The position numbers were made by a program, and so were the translations under genes. A DNA stretch of 64,000 bases from Microlunatus lacustris (lineage in GTDB: Bacteria > Actinomycetota > Actinomycetes > Propionibacteriales > Propionibacteriaceae): contig BAAAJN010000001.1 of assembly GCA_039527025.1 (NCBI GenBank), positions 1 through 64,000 on the forward strand, in the 5' to 3' direction. Every line of letters begins with the position of its first letter. The first letter of the stretch is position 1. A model generated the notes under the pieces. It was given only the letters and a program-made list of their open reading frames with translations. It did not search any database and had not been told where the DNA came from. Positions 51,847 through 60,305 of this stretch are shown here, one piece after another.

Positions 51847-54636
51847 GTGGCAGGGAAATCAGGTGGCAAGCGGCTCGTGATCGTGGAGTCGCCCACCAAG
51901 GTGAAGACGATCGCGGGGTACCTCGGCGACGGTTACGTCGTCGAGTCCAGCCGCGGGCACGTCCGCGACCTGCCGACCGGGGCCGCCGAGGTGCCGGCCA
52001 AGTACAAGGGCGAGAAGTGGGCCCGCACCGGCATCGACGTCGAGCACGGCTTCGAGCCGATCTACGTGGTCAGCCCCGACAAGCGCGCCACCATGCGCAC
52101 CCTCAAGGACGCGCTGGCCGGCTCCGACGAGCTGCTGCTGGCCACCGACGACGACCGCGAGGGCGAGGCGATCGCGTGGCACCTGCTGCAGGAGCTGAAG
52201 CCCAAGGTCCCCGTCCGGCGGATGGTCTTCCGCGAGATCACGGCCAAGGCGATCGCCGACGCGGTGGCCAACCCGCGCGACCTCGACACCGACCTGGTCG
52301 ACGCCCAGGAGACCCGCCGCATCCTGGACCGGCTCTACGGCTACGAGGTCTCCCCGGTGCTGTGGAAGAAGGTCATGCCCCGGCTGTCCGCCGGTCGCGT
52401 GCAGTCGGTGGCCACCCGGCTGGTGGTGGAGCGCGAGCGCGAGCGGATCGCCTTCCGGACCGCCTCCTACTGGGACCTGGACGCCGTCCTCGACGCCGGC
52501 GCTCCCGCCGACCCGCCGCTGTTCCCCGCCCGGCTGACCCACGTCGGCGAGCGCCGGGTGGCCCAGGGCCGCGACTTCGACAGCCATGGCGCGCTGGTCA
52601 CCAAGGGCAGCGAGCAGCTCGCGCACCTGGACGAGAGCACCGCCCAGCAGCTGGCGACCAGCCTGCGCAGCGCGACGTACGCGGTGCAGAGCGTGGAGTC
52701 CCGGCCCTACACCCGCAAGCCCTACCCCCCGTTCCGCACCACGACGATGCAGCAGGAGGCCGGCCGCAAGCTCGGCTTCACCGCCCAGCGCGCCATGTCG
52801 GTGGCCCAGGACCTCTACGAGGCCGGCTTCATCACCTACATGCGGACCGACTCCTCGGTGCTGTCCGACACCGCCGTCACCGCCGCCCGCAACCAGGTGA
52901 CGCAGCTGTTCGGGGCCAGCTACCTGCCGGCCAAGCCCCGCACCTACGCGAGCAAGCAGAAGAACGCCCAGGAGGCGCACGAGGCGATCCGGCCCGCCGG
53001 TGACACCTTCCTCACCCCGGCCCAGACCAACCTGAAGGGCGACCAGTTCCGGCTCTACGAGCTGATCTGGATGCGGACCATCGCCTCGCAGATGAAGGAC
53101 GCCGAGGGGCAGTCGATCACGGTGCGGATCAACGCCGCCCGCCCCTCGACAGGCCCGGGGGACGACGCCCCAGAGGCCTGCACCTTCGTCGCCTCCGGCC
53201 GCACCATCACCTTCCACGGCTTCCTCAAGGCCTACGTCGAGTCGACCGACGACGACGCGACCTCCGACGACGCCCAGACCCGGCTGCCGCAGCTGGCGCA
53301 GGGCCAGAGCCTGCGGCCGGACAGCGTCACGGCGTCGGGCCACGAGACCCGCCCGCCGGCCCGCTACACCGAGCCGTCGCTGGTGGCCAAGCTCGAGGAG
53401 CTGGAGATCGGCCGGCCCTCGACCTACGCCTCGATCATCCGCACGATCACCTCCCGTGACTACGTGTTCAAGAAGGGGTCGGCCCTGGTGCCGACCTGGC
53501 TCGCCTTCGCCGTCACCCGGCTGCTGGAGGAGCACTTCCCGAACCTCGTCGACTACGCCTTCACCGCGGAGATGGAGCAGACGCTCGACCAGATCGCCGG
53601 CGGCAACGCCCAACGGCTGGCCGTGCTCACCGACTTCTACTTCGGTTCCCAGGCCGAGGGTGGCGACCACGAGGGCCTGCAGGCGCTGGTGTCCGAGCTC
53701 GGCGACATCGACGCCCGCCAGCTGTCGACCTTCCCGGTCGGCGACCTCGAGACCGACACCGACGGCATCGTCGTCCGGGTCGGCCGGTACGGCACCTACG
53801 TCGAGGACGCCGAGGGGCGGCGGGCGAACGTCGACGAGGAGCTGCCGCCGGACGAGCTGACGGTCGAGCTGGCCCGCGAGCTGCTGTCCAAGCCGATGGG
53901 CGAGGAGCGTGAGCTCGGCATCGACCCGGAGACCGGGAACCCGGTCGTGGCCCGCAACGGCCGGTTCGGCCCCTACGTCACCGAGGTCCTGCCCGAGGAC
54001 GCCCCGAAGAACGCCAAGGCCCGCACCGGCTCGCTGTTCCAGTCGATGAGCGTCGAGACGGTCACCCTGGAGCAGGCGCTGGAGCTGATGAGCCTGCCGC
54101 GGGTGGTCGGCACCGACGCCGACGGGGTCGAGATCACCGCGCAGAACGGCCGCTACGGTCCGTACCTGAAGAAGGGCACCGACTCCCGGTCGCTGACGAG
54201 TGAGGACCAGATCTTCGCGATCACCCTCGACGAGGCGCTGGCCATCTACGCCCAGCCCAAGCAGCGCGGGCGGGCGGCGGCCAAGCCGCCGCTGAAGGAG
54301 CTGGGCCCGGACCCGGTGTCGGGCGCACCGATGGTGATCAAGGACGGCCGGTTCGGCGCCTACGTCACCGACGGGGAGTTCAACGCCACGCTCCGCCGCG
54401 ACGACGACATCGAGACCATCACCGCGGAGCGGGCCGCCGAGCTGCTGGCCGAGAAGCGGGCCAAGGGCCCAGCCCCGAAGAAGCGGAGCACGGCGAAGAA
54501 GACCACGACGAAGAAGGCCCCGGCCAAGAAGACGGCAGCGGCGAAGGCTCCGGCGAAGAAGGCGGCGGCGGCGGCGGCGAAGGCTCCGGCGAAGAAGGCG
54601 GCGGCGAGCAAGGCTGCGGCCGAGGCGACCCGCTGA
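51847..54636 (+). CDS. topA: DNA topoisomerase I
   Basis: This encodes a 929-residue type IA enzyme that relaxes negative supercoils. The Toprim domain has LVIVESPTKVKTIAGYLG and ATDDDREGEAIAWHL. The catalytic Tyr 331 lies in FITYMRTDSS. The C-terminal repeats (GRYGTYVEDAEGRR, GRFGPYVTEVL, GRYGPYLKKGT, GRFGAYVTDGE) replace zinc fingers, as in other actinobacteria. The last about 60 residues are Lys/Ala-rich, a known processivity tail in mycobacterial TopA. GTG at 51847 follows GAAGAGGAA. Confidence 0.97.
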   Translation: MAGKSGGKRLVIVESPTKVKTIAGYLGDGYVVESSRGHVRDLPTGAAEVPAKYKGEKWARTGIDVEHGFEPIYVVSPDKRATMRTLKDALAGSDELLLATDDDREGEAIAWHLLQELKPKVPVRRMVFREITAKAIADAVANPRDLDTDLVDAQETRRILDRLYGYEVSPVLWKKVMPRLSAGRVQSVATRLVVERERERIAFRTASYWDLDAVLDAGAPADPPLFPARLTHVGERRVAQGRDFDSHGALVTKGSEQLAHLDESTAQQLATSLRSATYAVQSVESRPYTRKPYPPFRTTTMQQEAGRKLGFTAQRAMSVAQDLYEAGFITYMRTDSSVLSDTAVTAARNQVTQLFGASYLPAKPRTYASKQKNAQEAHEAIRPAGDTFLTPAQTNLKGDQFRLYELIWMRTIASQMKDAEGQSITVRINAARPSTGPGDDAPEACTFVASGRTITFHGFLKAYVESTDDDATSDDAQTRLPQLAQGQSLRPDSVTASGHETRPPARYTEPSLVAKLEELEIGRPSTYASIIRTITSRDYVFKKGSALVPTWLAFAVTRLLEEHFPNLVDYAFTAEMEQTLDQIAGGNAQRLAVLTDFYFGSQAEGGDHEGLQALVSELGDIDARQLSTFPVGDLETDTDGIVVRVGRYGTYVEDAEGRRANVDEELPPDELTVELARELLSKPMGEERELGIDPETGNPVVARNGRFGPYVTEVLPEDAPKNAKARTGSLFQSMSVETVTLEQALELMSLPRVVGTDADGVEITAQNGRYGPYLKKGTDSRSLTSEDQIFAITLDEALAIYAQPKQRGRAAAKPPLKELGPDPVSGAPMVIKDGRFGAYVTDGEFNATLRRDDDIETITAERAAELLAEKRAKGPAPKKRSTAKKTTTKKAPAKKTAAAKAPAKKAAAAAAKAPAKKAAASKAAAEATR

Positions 54637-54697
54637 CCGACCCCAGCCGAGGCCCGCGGGCGCTGTGGAAGGCTGACCTCGTGCTCAGGACCGACGC

Positions 54698-56191
54698 GTG
54701 AGCCGCCGGAAGGCTGGCAAGGCCGGCAAGGCCGGCAAGGCCCGCCCGGCTGCCCGGAAGAAGAAGGCGACCGCAGGCGGCCCGCTGCCGGACGCCGCGG
54801 CCAGCGGGACCCGACCGCCTGCCCAGCGGCTGTACGACATGCCCTACAGCGCCGTCGCGCCACGCCTGGTGAACCCGGCCGTCGGGCTGCACAACCTGGT
54901 CGCACGGGCCGGTCACAACGCCGCGTACGCGATCGACGTCACCCTGCTGGACGCCCCCGACCACCGGCTGGTCCGCGCGGGGGTGCTCCTCGCCCACCGG
55001 GTGCTGGACGGCCGCGGCGAGTGGTACCTGACCGCGCCGGACTGGCAGCCGTTGCTTCCCGAGGACCGGGTCGAGCTGATGGGTCACAGCGACCTGCCCG
55101 AGGAGCTCGCCGACCTGATCCGGCCGCTGCGCCGACGGGCGCCGTTGGGCCCGGTCGCGGCCCTGACCTGCGACCGCCGTGAGTTCGCGCTGCGGGACGC
55201 CGACGGTGAGACGCTGGCTCTGCTCCGCGACGACCGGGTGACGGTCCGTCGCGGCGGCCTGACCACCGCGCGCTACCGCGAGGTGATGATCACCTCCGTC
55301 GGACGTGGTCTGGACGAGGACCAGACGGCCTGGCTGGACCGGGCGCTGACCGGCGTCGGCTGCACCGCGGTCGTCCGGTTCCCCCGCCTGGTCAGCCGGC
55401 TCGGGGCTCCGGCGACCGGGCCCAGCGACATCCCCTCGGTGGCTCCGGTGGCGCCCGAGGCGTCGTTCAAGCGCTTCGTGGGCCGGCTGGTCGGGCAGCG
55501 GCTCCGCCAGCTGGTCGAGGCCGACCTCGCGGTCCGGGGCGGCGATCTCGGGGCCAGGACGGAGGTGGTGGCCACCGCTGGAGCGCTCGCCGCCGAGCTG
55601 GACGGGCTGGCGTCGGGGGTCGACGCCGACTGGCTGGCCGAGCTGGTCGAGGAGCTGGGCTGGTTGGCCGGTGCCGTGGACGAGCCGGAGCGGCTGACGT
55701 CCCGGTTGCGCAGCGAGCGCTACCTCGCCCTGCTGGACGCCCTCGTGGCCGCGGCCCGGGCTCCGCGGCTGGGTGGCCGGGGCAGCGTCGCCGCCGACGA
55801 GGAGCTGGAGATGTTGCTGCGCGCCGCCGTCGACGGGCTCGCCTCCGCGGTGGCCACGGCCGGCGTCGACGGCCCGACGGCCACCTGGGCGGAGCTGGAC
55901 CGCCGGCTGCGGCAGACCGCGTCGGTGGCCGAGCTGGCCGCCTCGGTGCTGCCCGCCCGGTCGACCGAGATCAGCCGCCGGCTGCGCAGACCCCGGCGCC
56001 GGCTCGCGGCGGTGTGCGCCGAACCGCTCGACGAGGCGGCCGCGCTGGCCGCCGTGGCGACGTCGGACGTCGAGGCCGTGTTCGCCGCCGGCCGGGCCTG
56101 GGAGCGCCAGGTGGGCGAGTCCCACCGGGCCCGGCAGGCTTTCCTCACCGCCGCCGCCCGCGCGACGCGCAAGCTCGGCGGCGCCCGGTGA
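54698..56191 (+). CDS. Degenerate CYTH-CHAD-like protein
   Basis: This encodes a 497-residue protein without a ready annotation. Residues 1-28 are a Lys/Ala/Gly-rich basic tail. Residues about 65-235 follow the CYTH pattern (LLDAPDHRLVRAGVLLAHRV, EWYLTAPDW, FALRDADGETLALLRDDRVTV) but lack the N-terminal ExExK signature. The rest is helical and resembles CHAD (RLRSERYLALLDALVAAARAP, WAELDRRLRQTASVAEL), with few of the conserved His. Catalytic function is doubtful; polyphosphate or nucleic-acid binding is possible. GTG at 54698, with AGGA upstream; overlaps tmk by four bases. Confidence 0.65.
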   Translation: MSRRKAGKAGKAGKARPAARKKKATAGGPLPDAAASGTRPPAQRLYDMPYSAVAPRLVNPAVGLHNLVARAGHNAAYAIDVTLLDAPDHRLVRAGVLLAHRVLDGRGEWYLTAPDWQPLLPEDRVELMGHSDLPEELADLIRPLRRRAPLGPVAALTCDRREFALRDADGETLALLRDDRVTVRRGGLTTARYREVMITSVGRGLDEDQTAWLDRALTGVGCTAVVRFPRLVSRLGAPATGPSDIPSVAPVAPEASFKRFVGRLVGQRLRQLVEADLAVRGGDLGARTEVVATAGALAAELDGLASGVDADWLAELVEELGWLAGAVDEPERLTSRLRSERYLALLDALVAAARAPRLGGRGSVAADEELEMLLRAAVDGLASAVATAGVDGPTATWAELDRRLRQTASVAELAASVLPARSTEISRRLRRPRRRLAAVCAEPLDEAAALAAVATSDVEAVFAAGRAWERQVGESHRARQAFLTAAARATRKLGGAR

Positions 56192-56856
56192 GCGCCCGGG
56201 GGGTCTTCGTCGTCTTCGAGGGCGGCGACGGTGTCGGCAAGTCCACCCAGGTCGAGCGGCTCTGCACGACGTTGGCCGCGGAGGGCCGGGCGGTGGTGCG
56301 GACCTTCGAGCCGGGCGACTCCGTCCTCGGGGCCCGGATCCGCCGGTTGGTGCTCGACCCCGACACCGGTGACCTCGCGCCCCGGGCCGAGGCCCTGCTG
56401 TACGCCGCCGACAAGGCCCAGCACCTGCACGCCGTCGTCCGGCCGGCCCTGCGTCGGGGGGCCGTCGTGGTCTGCGACCGCTACGTCGACTCGATGCTGG
56501 CCTACCAGGGGGCGGGCCGGGTGCTCGCCGAGACCGAGGTGGAGCAGGTGGCGCGCTGGGCGACCGAGGACCTGCGGCCCGACCTGACGGTGCTGCTGGA
56601 CGTGGACCCGCGCCGCGCCGTGCACACCAAGGTGGCCAAGGACCGGCTGGAGTCGGCGGGGGAGACCTTCCACGAGCGGGCCCGCGCCTCCTTCTTGGCC
56701 CTGGCCGCCCGCGAGCCCGACCGCTACCTCGTGCTGGACGCCCGGCGCAGCATCGAGGACCTCGCGTCCGCCGTGGTCGAGCGGGTGCGGCCCCTGCTGG
56801 ACGCCGACGGGACGGGCCCGGAACTGTCGGAGGCCTCGGGCAGACTGGCGCCATGA
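56188..56856 (+). CDS. tmk: Thymidylate kinase
   Basis: This encodes a 222-residue dTMP kinase. P-loop FEGGDGVGKSTQVERL (about residues 9-24), DR(Y) motif CDRYVDSMLAYQG and LLDVDPRRAVHT. The usual TREPGGT reads TFEPGDS, an actinobacterial-looking variant. It supplies dTDP for DNA synthesis beside topA and holB. The GTG start overlaps the preceding stop by four bases. Confidence 0.95.
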   Translation: MSARGVFVVFEGGDGVGKSTQVERLCTTLAAEGRAVVRTFEPGDSVLGARIRRLVLDPDTGDLAPRAEALLYAADKAQHLHAVVRPALRRGAVVVCDRYVDSMLAYQGAGRVLAETEVEQVARWATEDLRPDLTVLLDVDPRRAVHTKVAKDRLESAGETFHERARASFLALAAREPDRYLVLDARRSIEDLASAVVERVRPLLDADGTGPELSEASGRLAP

Positions 56857-56884
56857 GCTGGTGGAGCGCCCGCGGGTGCCGCAG

Positions 56885-58045
56885 ATGAGCGCCCCAGCGG
56901 CGGCCCTCGGCGGGGTGTGGGCCGACCTGGTCGGCCAGGAGGCGGCGGCCGAGACGCTGCGTCGCGCCGTCGCCGGCGACCCCCACGCGATGAGCCACGC
57001 CTGGCTGTTCACCGGACCGCCCGGCTCGGGCCGGTCCAACGCGGCCCGGGCCTTCGCCGCCGCCCTGCAGTGCCCGCGAGGTGGCTGCGGGGAGTGCACC
57101 CAGTGCCGGACGACGCTCAGCGGCGCGCACCCCGACGTCACCCTGGTCCGGACCGAGATGCTCTCGATCGGCGTCGACGAGGTCCGCGACCTCGTGCGGC
57201 GGGCCGCGATGAGCCCGACGCTGGGCCGCCGTCAGGTGATCGTCGTGGAGGACGCCGACCGGGTGACCGAGCGGGGCGCGGACGCGCTGCTGAAGAGCAT
57301 CGAGGAGCCGGCGCCGCTGACGGTCTGGGTGCTCTGCGCGCCGACCGCCGACGACGTCGTGGTGACCATCCGCTCCCGCTGCCGCAGCCTCAAGCTGCAG
57401 ACCCCTTCGACCGACGCGGTGGCCCGGCTGCTGGAGAGCCGCGACGGCGTCGAACCGGAGCTGGCGGCCTTCGTGGCCCGGGTCGCCCAGGGCCACGTCG
57501 GCCGGGCGCGGGCCCTGGCCCGGCACGAGCCCGCGCGTGAGCGGCGCCGGCAGATCCTGCAGATCCCGAGCCAGCTCGGGGACCTCGGCGCCTGCCTCCG
57601 GGCGGCCGCCACGCTGGTCGAGGCCTGCGCGGCCGAGGCGACGGCGGCCACCGGCGAGCTGGACGCCCGGGAGCGCTCGGCCCTGGAGGAGGCGCTCGGG
57701 TTCGGCACCCGCGGGGCCCGGCCCCGGCAGGCGGCGTCGGCGCTGAAGGAGCTCGACGACCAGCAGAAGGCCCGGGCCAAGCGGTACCAGCGGGACGCGC
57801 TGGACCGGGCGCTGACCGAGCTCACCGGCTACTACCGCGACGTGCTCAGCGTGCAGACCCGCTCGGGCGCACCGCTGGTCAACAGCGACCTCGAGCCGGC
57901 CATCAACGTGGCGGCCCGGCGCTCGACCCCGGAGTCGACGCTGCGCCGGATCGACGCGCTGCTGGCCTGCCGGACCGCGCTGGAGGGCAACGTCGCCCCG
58001 CTGCTCGCGGTCGAGTCGACGCTGGTCGCCCTGGTGCAGGGCTGA
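56885..58045 (+). CDS. holB: DNA polymerase III subunit delta'
   Basis: This encodes a 386-residue clamp-loader subunit. The AAA+ domain starts VWADLVGQEAAAETL. The P-loop GPPGSGRSNAARA has Arg for the catalytic Lys. The four-Cys zinc site is CPRGGCGECTQC, followed by VVEDADRVTERGADALLKSIEEP. Delta' is a non-hydrolysing subunit in well-studied clamp loaders, which fits the P-loop change. ATG at 56885 is preferred; GTG at 56861 would add eight residues. The tmk-holB pair is conserved. Confidence 0.95.
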   Translation: MSAPAAALGGVWADLVGQEAAAETLRRAVAGDPHAMSHAWLFTGPPGSGRSNAARAFAAALQCPRGGCGECTQCRTTLSGAHPDVTLVRTEMLSIGVDEVRDLVRRAAMSPTLGRRQVIVVEDADRVTERGADALLKSIEEPAPLTVWVLCAPTADDVVVTIRSRCRSLKLQTPSTDAVARLLESRDGVEPELAAFVARVAQGHVGRARALARHEPARERRRQILQIPSQLGDLGACLRAAATLVEACAAEATAATGELDARERSALEEALGFGTRGARPRQAASALKELDDQQKARAKRYQRDALDRALTELTGYYRDVLSVQTRSGAPLVNSDLEPAINVAARRSTPESTLRRIDALLACRTALEGNVAPLLAVESTLVALVQG

Positions 58046-58206
58046 ACCTGCTCGCGCCGCACAGCCACTGCCCCTGAGGCGGTCGAACGGGTGGGTCGCG
58101 CCGCGCGCGCCGCAAGCACCGGAGCCGGGCCGCTGCTCCTCCGCCGGCGGGACGCACCGGAATGGGTAACGTTTTCGGGGCGTGTCCTGCAGCGATCGAG
58201 GCTGAG

Positions 58207-58236
58207 TTGCGCGTAAGGGATTCTCACCCGTACGGT
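58207..58236 (+). promoter_or_regulatory. Promoter of the riboswitch-Rpf transcript
   Basis: TTGCGC (58207-58212), an 18-base spacer and TACGGT (58231-58236) fit a housekeeping promoter. Transcription would start near 58243, giving a leader of about 290 bases that contains the riboswitch. Confidence 0.6.
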
Positions 58237-58335
58237 GTACCCGGTTCGTGACCTCCCCGTGATCTGACGGTGTCGGAAGCGTGACCAACGCACGGCCGGT
58301 CGGCGCTCGAAGCGCTGGTCGGAACGCGGGTCCGC

Positions 58336-58510
58336 CGCGCCGAGCTCTGCTGGGCGGACCCCCTGCCGGGACAGCCCCGGGCGCAGCAGAGGTGGAGGAA
58401 CCACTCGGGATCCCGTCCGCGGGAGCCCTGGGGTGAAGCGCTCGAACCGTCTCGTTCGGTGAGCGCCGGGCACCTGATCCGCCCGAACCCGTCAGCTAAC
58501 TTCACAGGCG
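58336..58510 (+). promoter_or_regulatory. c-di-AMP riboswitch (ydaO/yuaA type)
   Basis: The leader keeps the conserved elements in order. GCGCCGAGC opens the element, then comes GGTGGAGGAACCA (compare GGGGGACCCA in the Bacillus example) and CTGGGGTGAAG. The 3' block GAACCCGTCAGCTAACTTCA, then CAGGCG, ends it. The 5' CGCC and 3' GGCG can close stem P1. In actinobacteria this class usually precedes Rpf and other wall-hydrolase genes, where c-di-AMP turns expression off. It ends 24 bases before the Rpf start. Recognised by eye from the consensus. Confidence 0.9.
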
Positions 58511-58534
58511 TTGGTCAGGAAAGGTACGAACGAC

Positions 58535-59155
58535 GTGTTGACGTCCACCCTCATGAAGCGCTTCGTCGGCGTGCTGGCCTCGCTGGCCCTCGCCCTCGGC
58601 CTCGTCTCCCTCGCCACCCCGCCCGCCTCCGCGGCCAGCACCGTCTGGGACAAGGTCGCCCGCTGTGAGAGCGGCGGCAACTGGAAGATCAACACCGGGA
58701 ACGGCTACCACGGCGGGCTGCAGTTCTCGGGCCGCACCTGGAAGGGCTTCGGCGGCGGGAAGTACGCCTCGCGGGCCAACCAGGCCAGCAAGGGTGAGCA
58801 GATCGCCATCGCCCGCCGCGTCCTCGCCACCCAGGGCCCCGGCGCCTGGCCGACCTGCAGCCGCAAGGCCGGCCTCACCAAGAGCAACGGCAAGGCCAGC
58901 AAGAGCGCCACGCCGTCCAGCAACCCGGGGGCCGGGTCCACCGCCAAGAAGTCGAGCACCAAGCCGAGCACCAAGAAGTCGGCGGCCAAGTCCTCCAGCA
59001 CCAAGACCGTCAAGGTCAAGAGCGGTGACACCCTCGCCAAGATCGCCAACCGGCACGACGTCAAGGGTGGCTGGAAGGGCCTGTGGAACCTCAACAAGAA
59101 GACGCTGAAGAACCCCAACCGGATCAAGGTGGGCCAGGTTCTCCGTCTCCGCTGA
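58535..59155 (+). CDS. Resuscitation-promoting-factor-like transglycosylase with LysM
   Basis: This encodes a 206-residue secreted protein. Signal peptide 1-33 (cleavage after ASA). The Rpf catalytic domain (about 34-112) has VWDKVARCESGGNWKINTGN (Glu 45 is the catalytic acid) and GGLQFSGRTWKGFGG. A Ser/Lys/Thr linker and a C-terminal LysM (VKVKSGDTLAKIANRH, about 157-206) follow. It should cleave peptidoglycan glycan strands during growth or exit from dormancy. GTG at 58535 follows AGGAAAGG. Later ATG at 58553 is an alternative. Controlled by the riboswitch upstream. Confidence 0.93.
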   Translation: MLTSTLMKRFVGVLASLALALGLVSLATPPASAASTVWDKVARCESGGNWKINTGNGYHGGLQFSGRTWKGFGGGKYASRANQASKGEQIAIARRVLATQGPGAWPTCSRKAGLTKSNGKASKSATPSSNPGAGSTAKKSSTKPSTKKSAAKSSSTKTVKVKSGDTLAKIANRHDVKGGWKGLWNLNKKTLKNPNRIKVGQVLRLR

Positions 59156-59200
59156 CCAACTGGCGCGGGTGGGACCCTGCCCCCCAGAACGCCCACCCGA

Positions 59201-59234
59201 GGAAGCCCGGCAGACCCGCATCTGCCGGGCTTCC
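59201..59234 (+). terminator. Terminator after the Rpf gene
   Basis: GGAAGCCCGGCAGA and its complement TCTGCCGGGCTTCC form a perfect 14-pair stem with a six-base loop, 45 bases past the stop. Confidence 0.7.
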
Positions 59235-59310
59235 GCACATCCGGGGCCGGCCGCGGGCTCCGGCGGCCGGACGGTGGTCCCCGGCGGTCGTCGCGCCCTA
59301 GGCTGAGCGC

Positions 59311-60246
59311 ATGGCTCGGGTGATGGCGGTCTCGTTCGAGCGCTACGGGCGGCTCTACTACCTCGACCCGGGGGAGCGCGACTACCGCGTCGGCGACCGC
59401 GTGCTGGTGCCGACCGAGACCGGCCCCGAGGTCGCCGAGTGCGTGTGGGCCCCGGAGTGGGTCGACGACGGCGGGTTCGCCGACCTGCCCGTCTGCGCCG
59501 GTCCGGCCCAGGACGCCCACCTGGAGCGCGACGCCGAGAACCGCCGCCGACGCGCGCAGGCCAAGCTGGTGGCCAAGAAGCTGATCCGCGGCCACGAGCT
59601 GCCGATGAAGGTGGTGGGGGTCGACGTCGTCGGCTCCGGCGAGCACGACCTGCTCACCGTGCTCTACTTCACCGCCCCGCACCGGGTCGACTTCCGCGCC
59701 CTGGTGGGGGAGCTGGCCCGGGCGCTGCGCAGCCGGATCGACCTCCGCCAGGTGGGCAGCCGCGACGCCGCGCGGATCACCGGCGGACTGGGCAGCTGCG
59801 GCCGGGACCTCTGCTGCGCCACCTTCCTCAACGACCTCGAGCCGGTCAGCCTGCGGATGGCCCGGGCGCAAGACCTGCCGCCGAACCCCCTGCGGATCTC
59901 CGGGGCCTGCGGCCGGTTGATGTGCTGCCTGAAGTACGAGCACCCGCTGTACGCCGAGTTCGCCGCCACCACCCCCGCCGTCGGCGCGGCCGTCACCACC
60001 GAGGAGGGCGAGGGCGTGGTCGTCGGACACTCGGTGCCCGCCGACGCGGTCCTGGTGCGGATGAAGGACAGCGGCCAGGTCTCCAGCTGCTCCCGCGCCG
60101 GGGTCTGCGGCTCCCGGCAGGTGTTCGAGACCCGCACCGCCACCCTCGAGCCCGGCGAGGACCCCGCCGAGCCGGACCCGACCCCCACCCGGGCGTCGAC
60201 CGGCAAGCCGCGCACCCGTCGTCGTCGGTCCAGCCCGCCGGCCTGA
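59311..60246 (+). CDS. PSP1/RicT-like protein
   Basis: This encodes a 311-residue protein of the PSP1 family. It has VAECVWAPEWV, then the Cys blocks GSCGRDLCCATFL and ACGRLMCCLKYEH. In Bacillus, RicT (YaaT) forms a complex with RicA and RicF that carries Fe-S clusters and stimulates RNA processing. RicA/RicF are not visible in the window. A basic Arg/Ser/Pro tail ends the protein. The position next to holB is the widely conserved one. Confidence 0.92.
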   Translation: MARVMAVSFERYGRLYYLDPGERDYRVGDRVLVPTETGPEVAECVWAPEWVDDGGFADLPVCAGPAQDAHLERDAENRRRRAQAKLVAKKLIRGHELPMKVVGVDVVGSGEHDLLTVLYFTAPHRVDFRALVGELARALRSRIDLRQVGSRDAARITGGLGSCGRDLCCATFLNDLEPVSLRMARAQDLPPNPLRISGACGRLMCCLKYEHPLYAEFAATTPAVGAAVTTEEGEGVVVGHSVPADAVLVRMKDSGQVSSCSRAGVCGSRQVFETRTATLEPGEDPAEPDPTPTRASTGKPRTRRRRSSPPA

Positions 60247-60305
60247 CCGGTCGGTCGACCCGGCTGGGCGGGAGGCTGGTTGCCCGTCGCCCGTACCCTC
60301 GCTGC

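Noticed and set aside
54419..58288. 1289-codon open frame on the minus strand
   Set aside because: It is antisense to the topA tail, the CYTH-like gene, tmk and holB, all of which have clear domains or coupling.
59176..59183. Run of C bases as part of a 6C RNA
   Set aside because: Only one run is present, without the paired hairpin structure.
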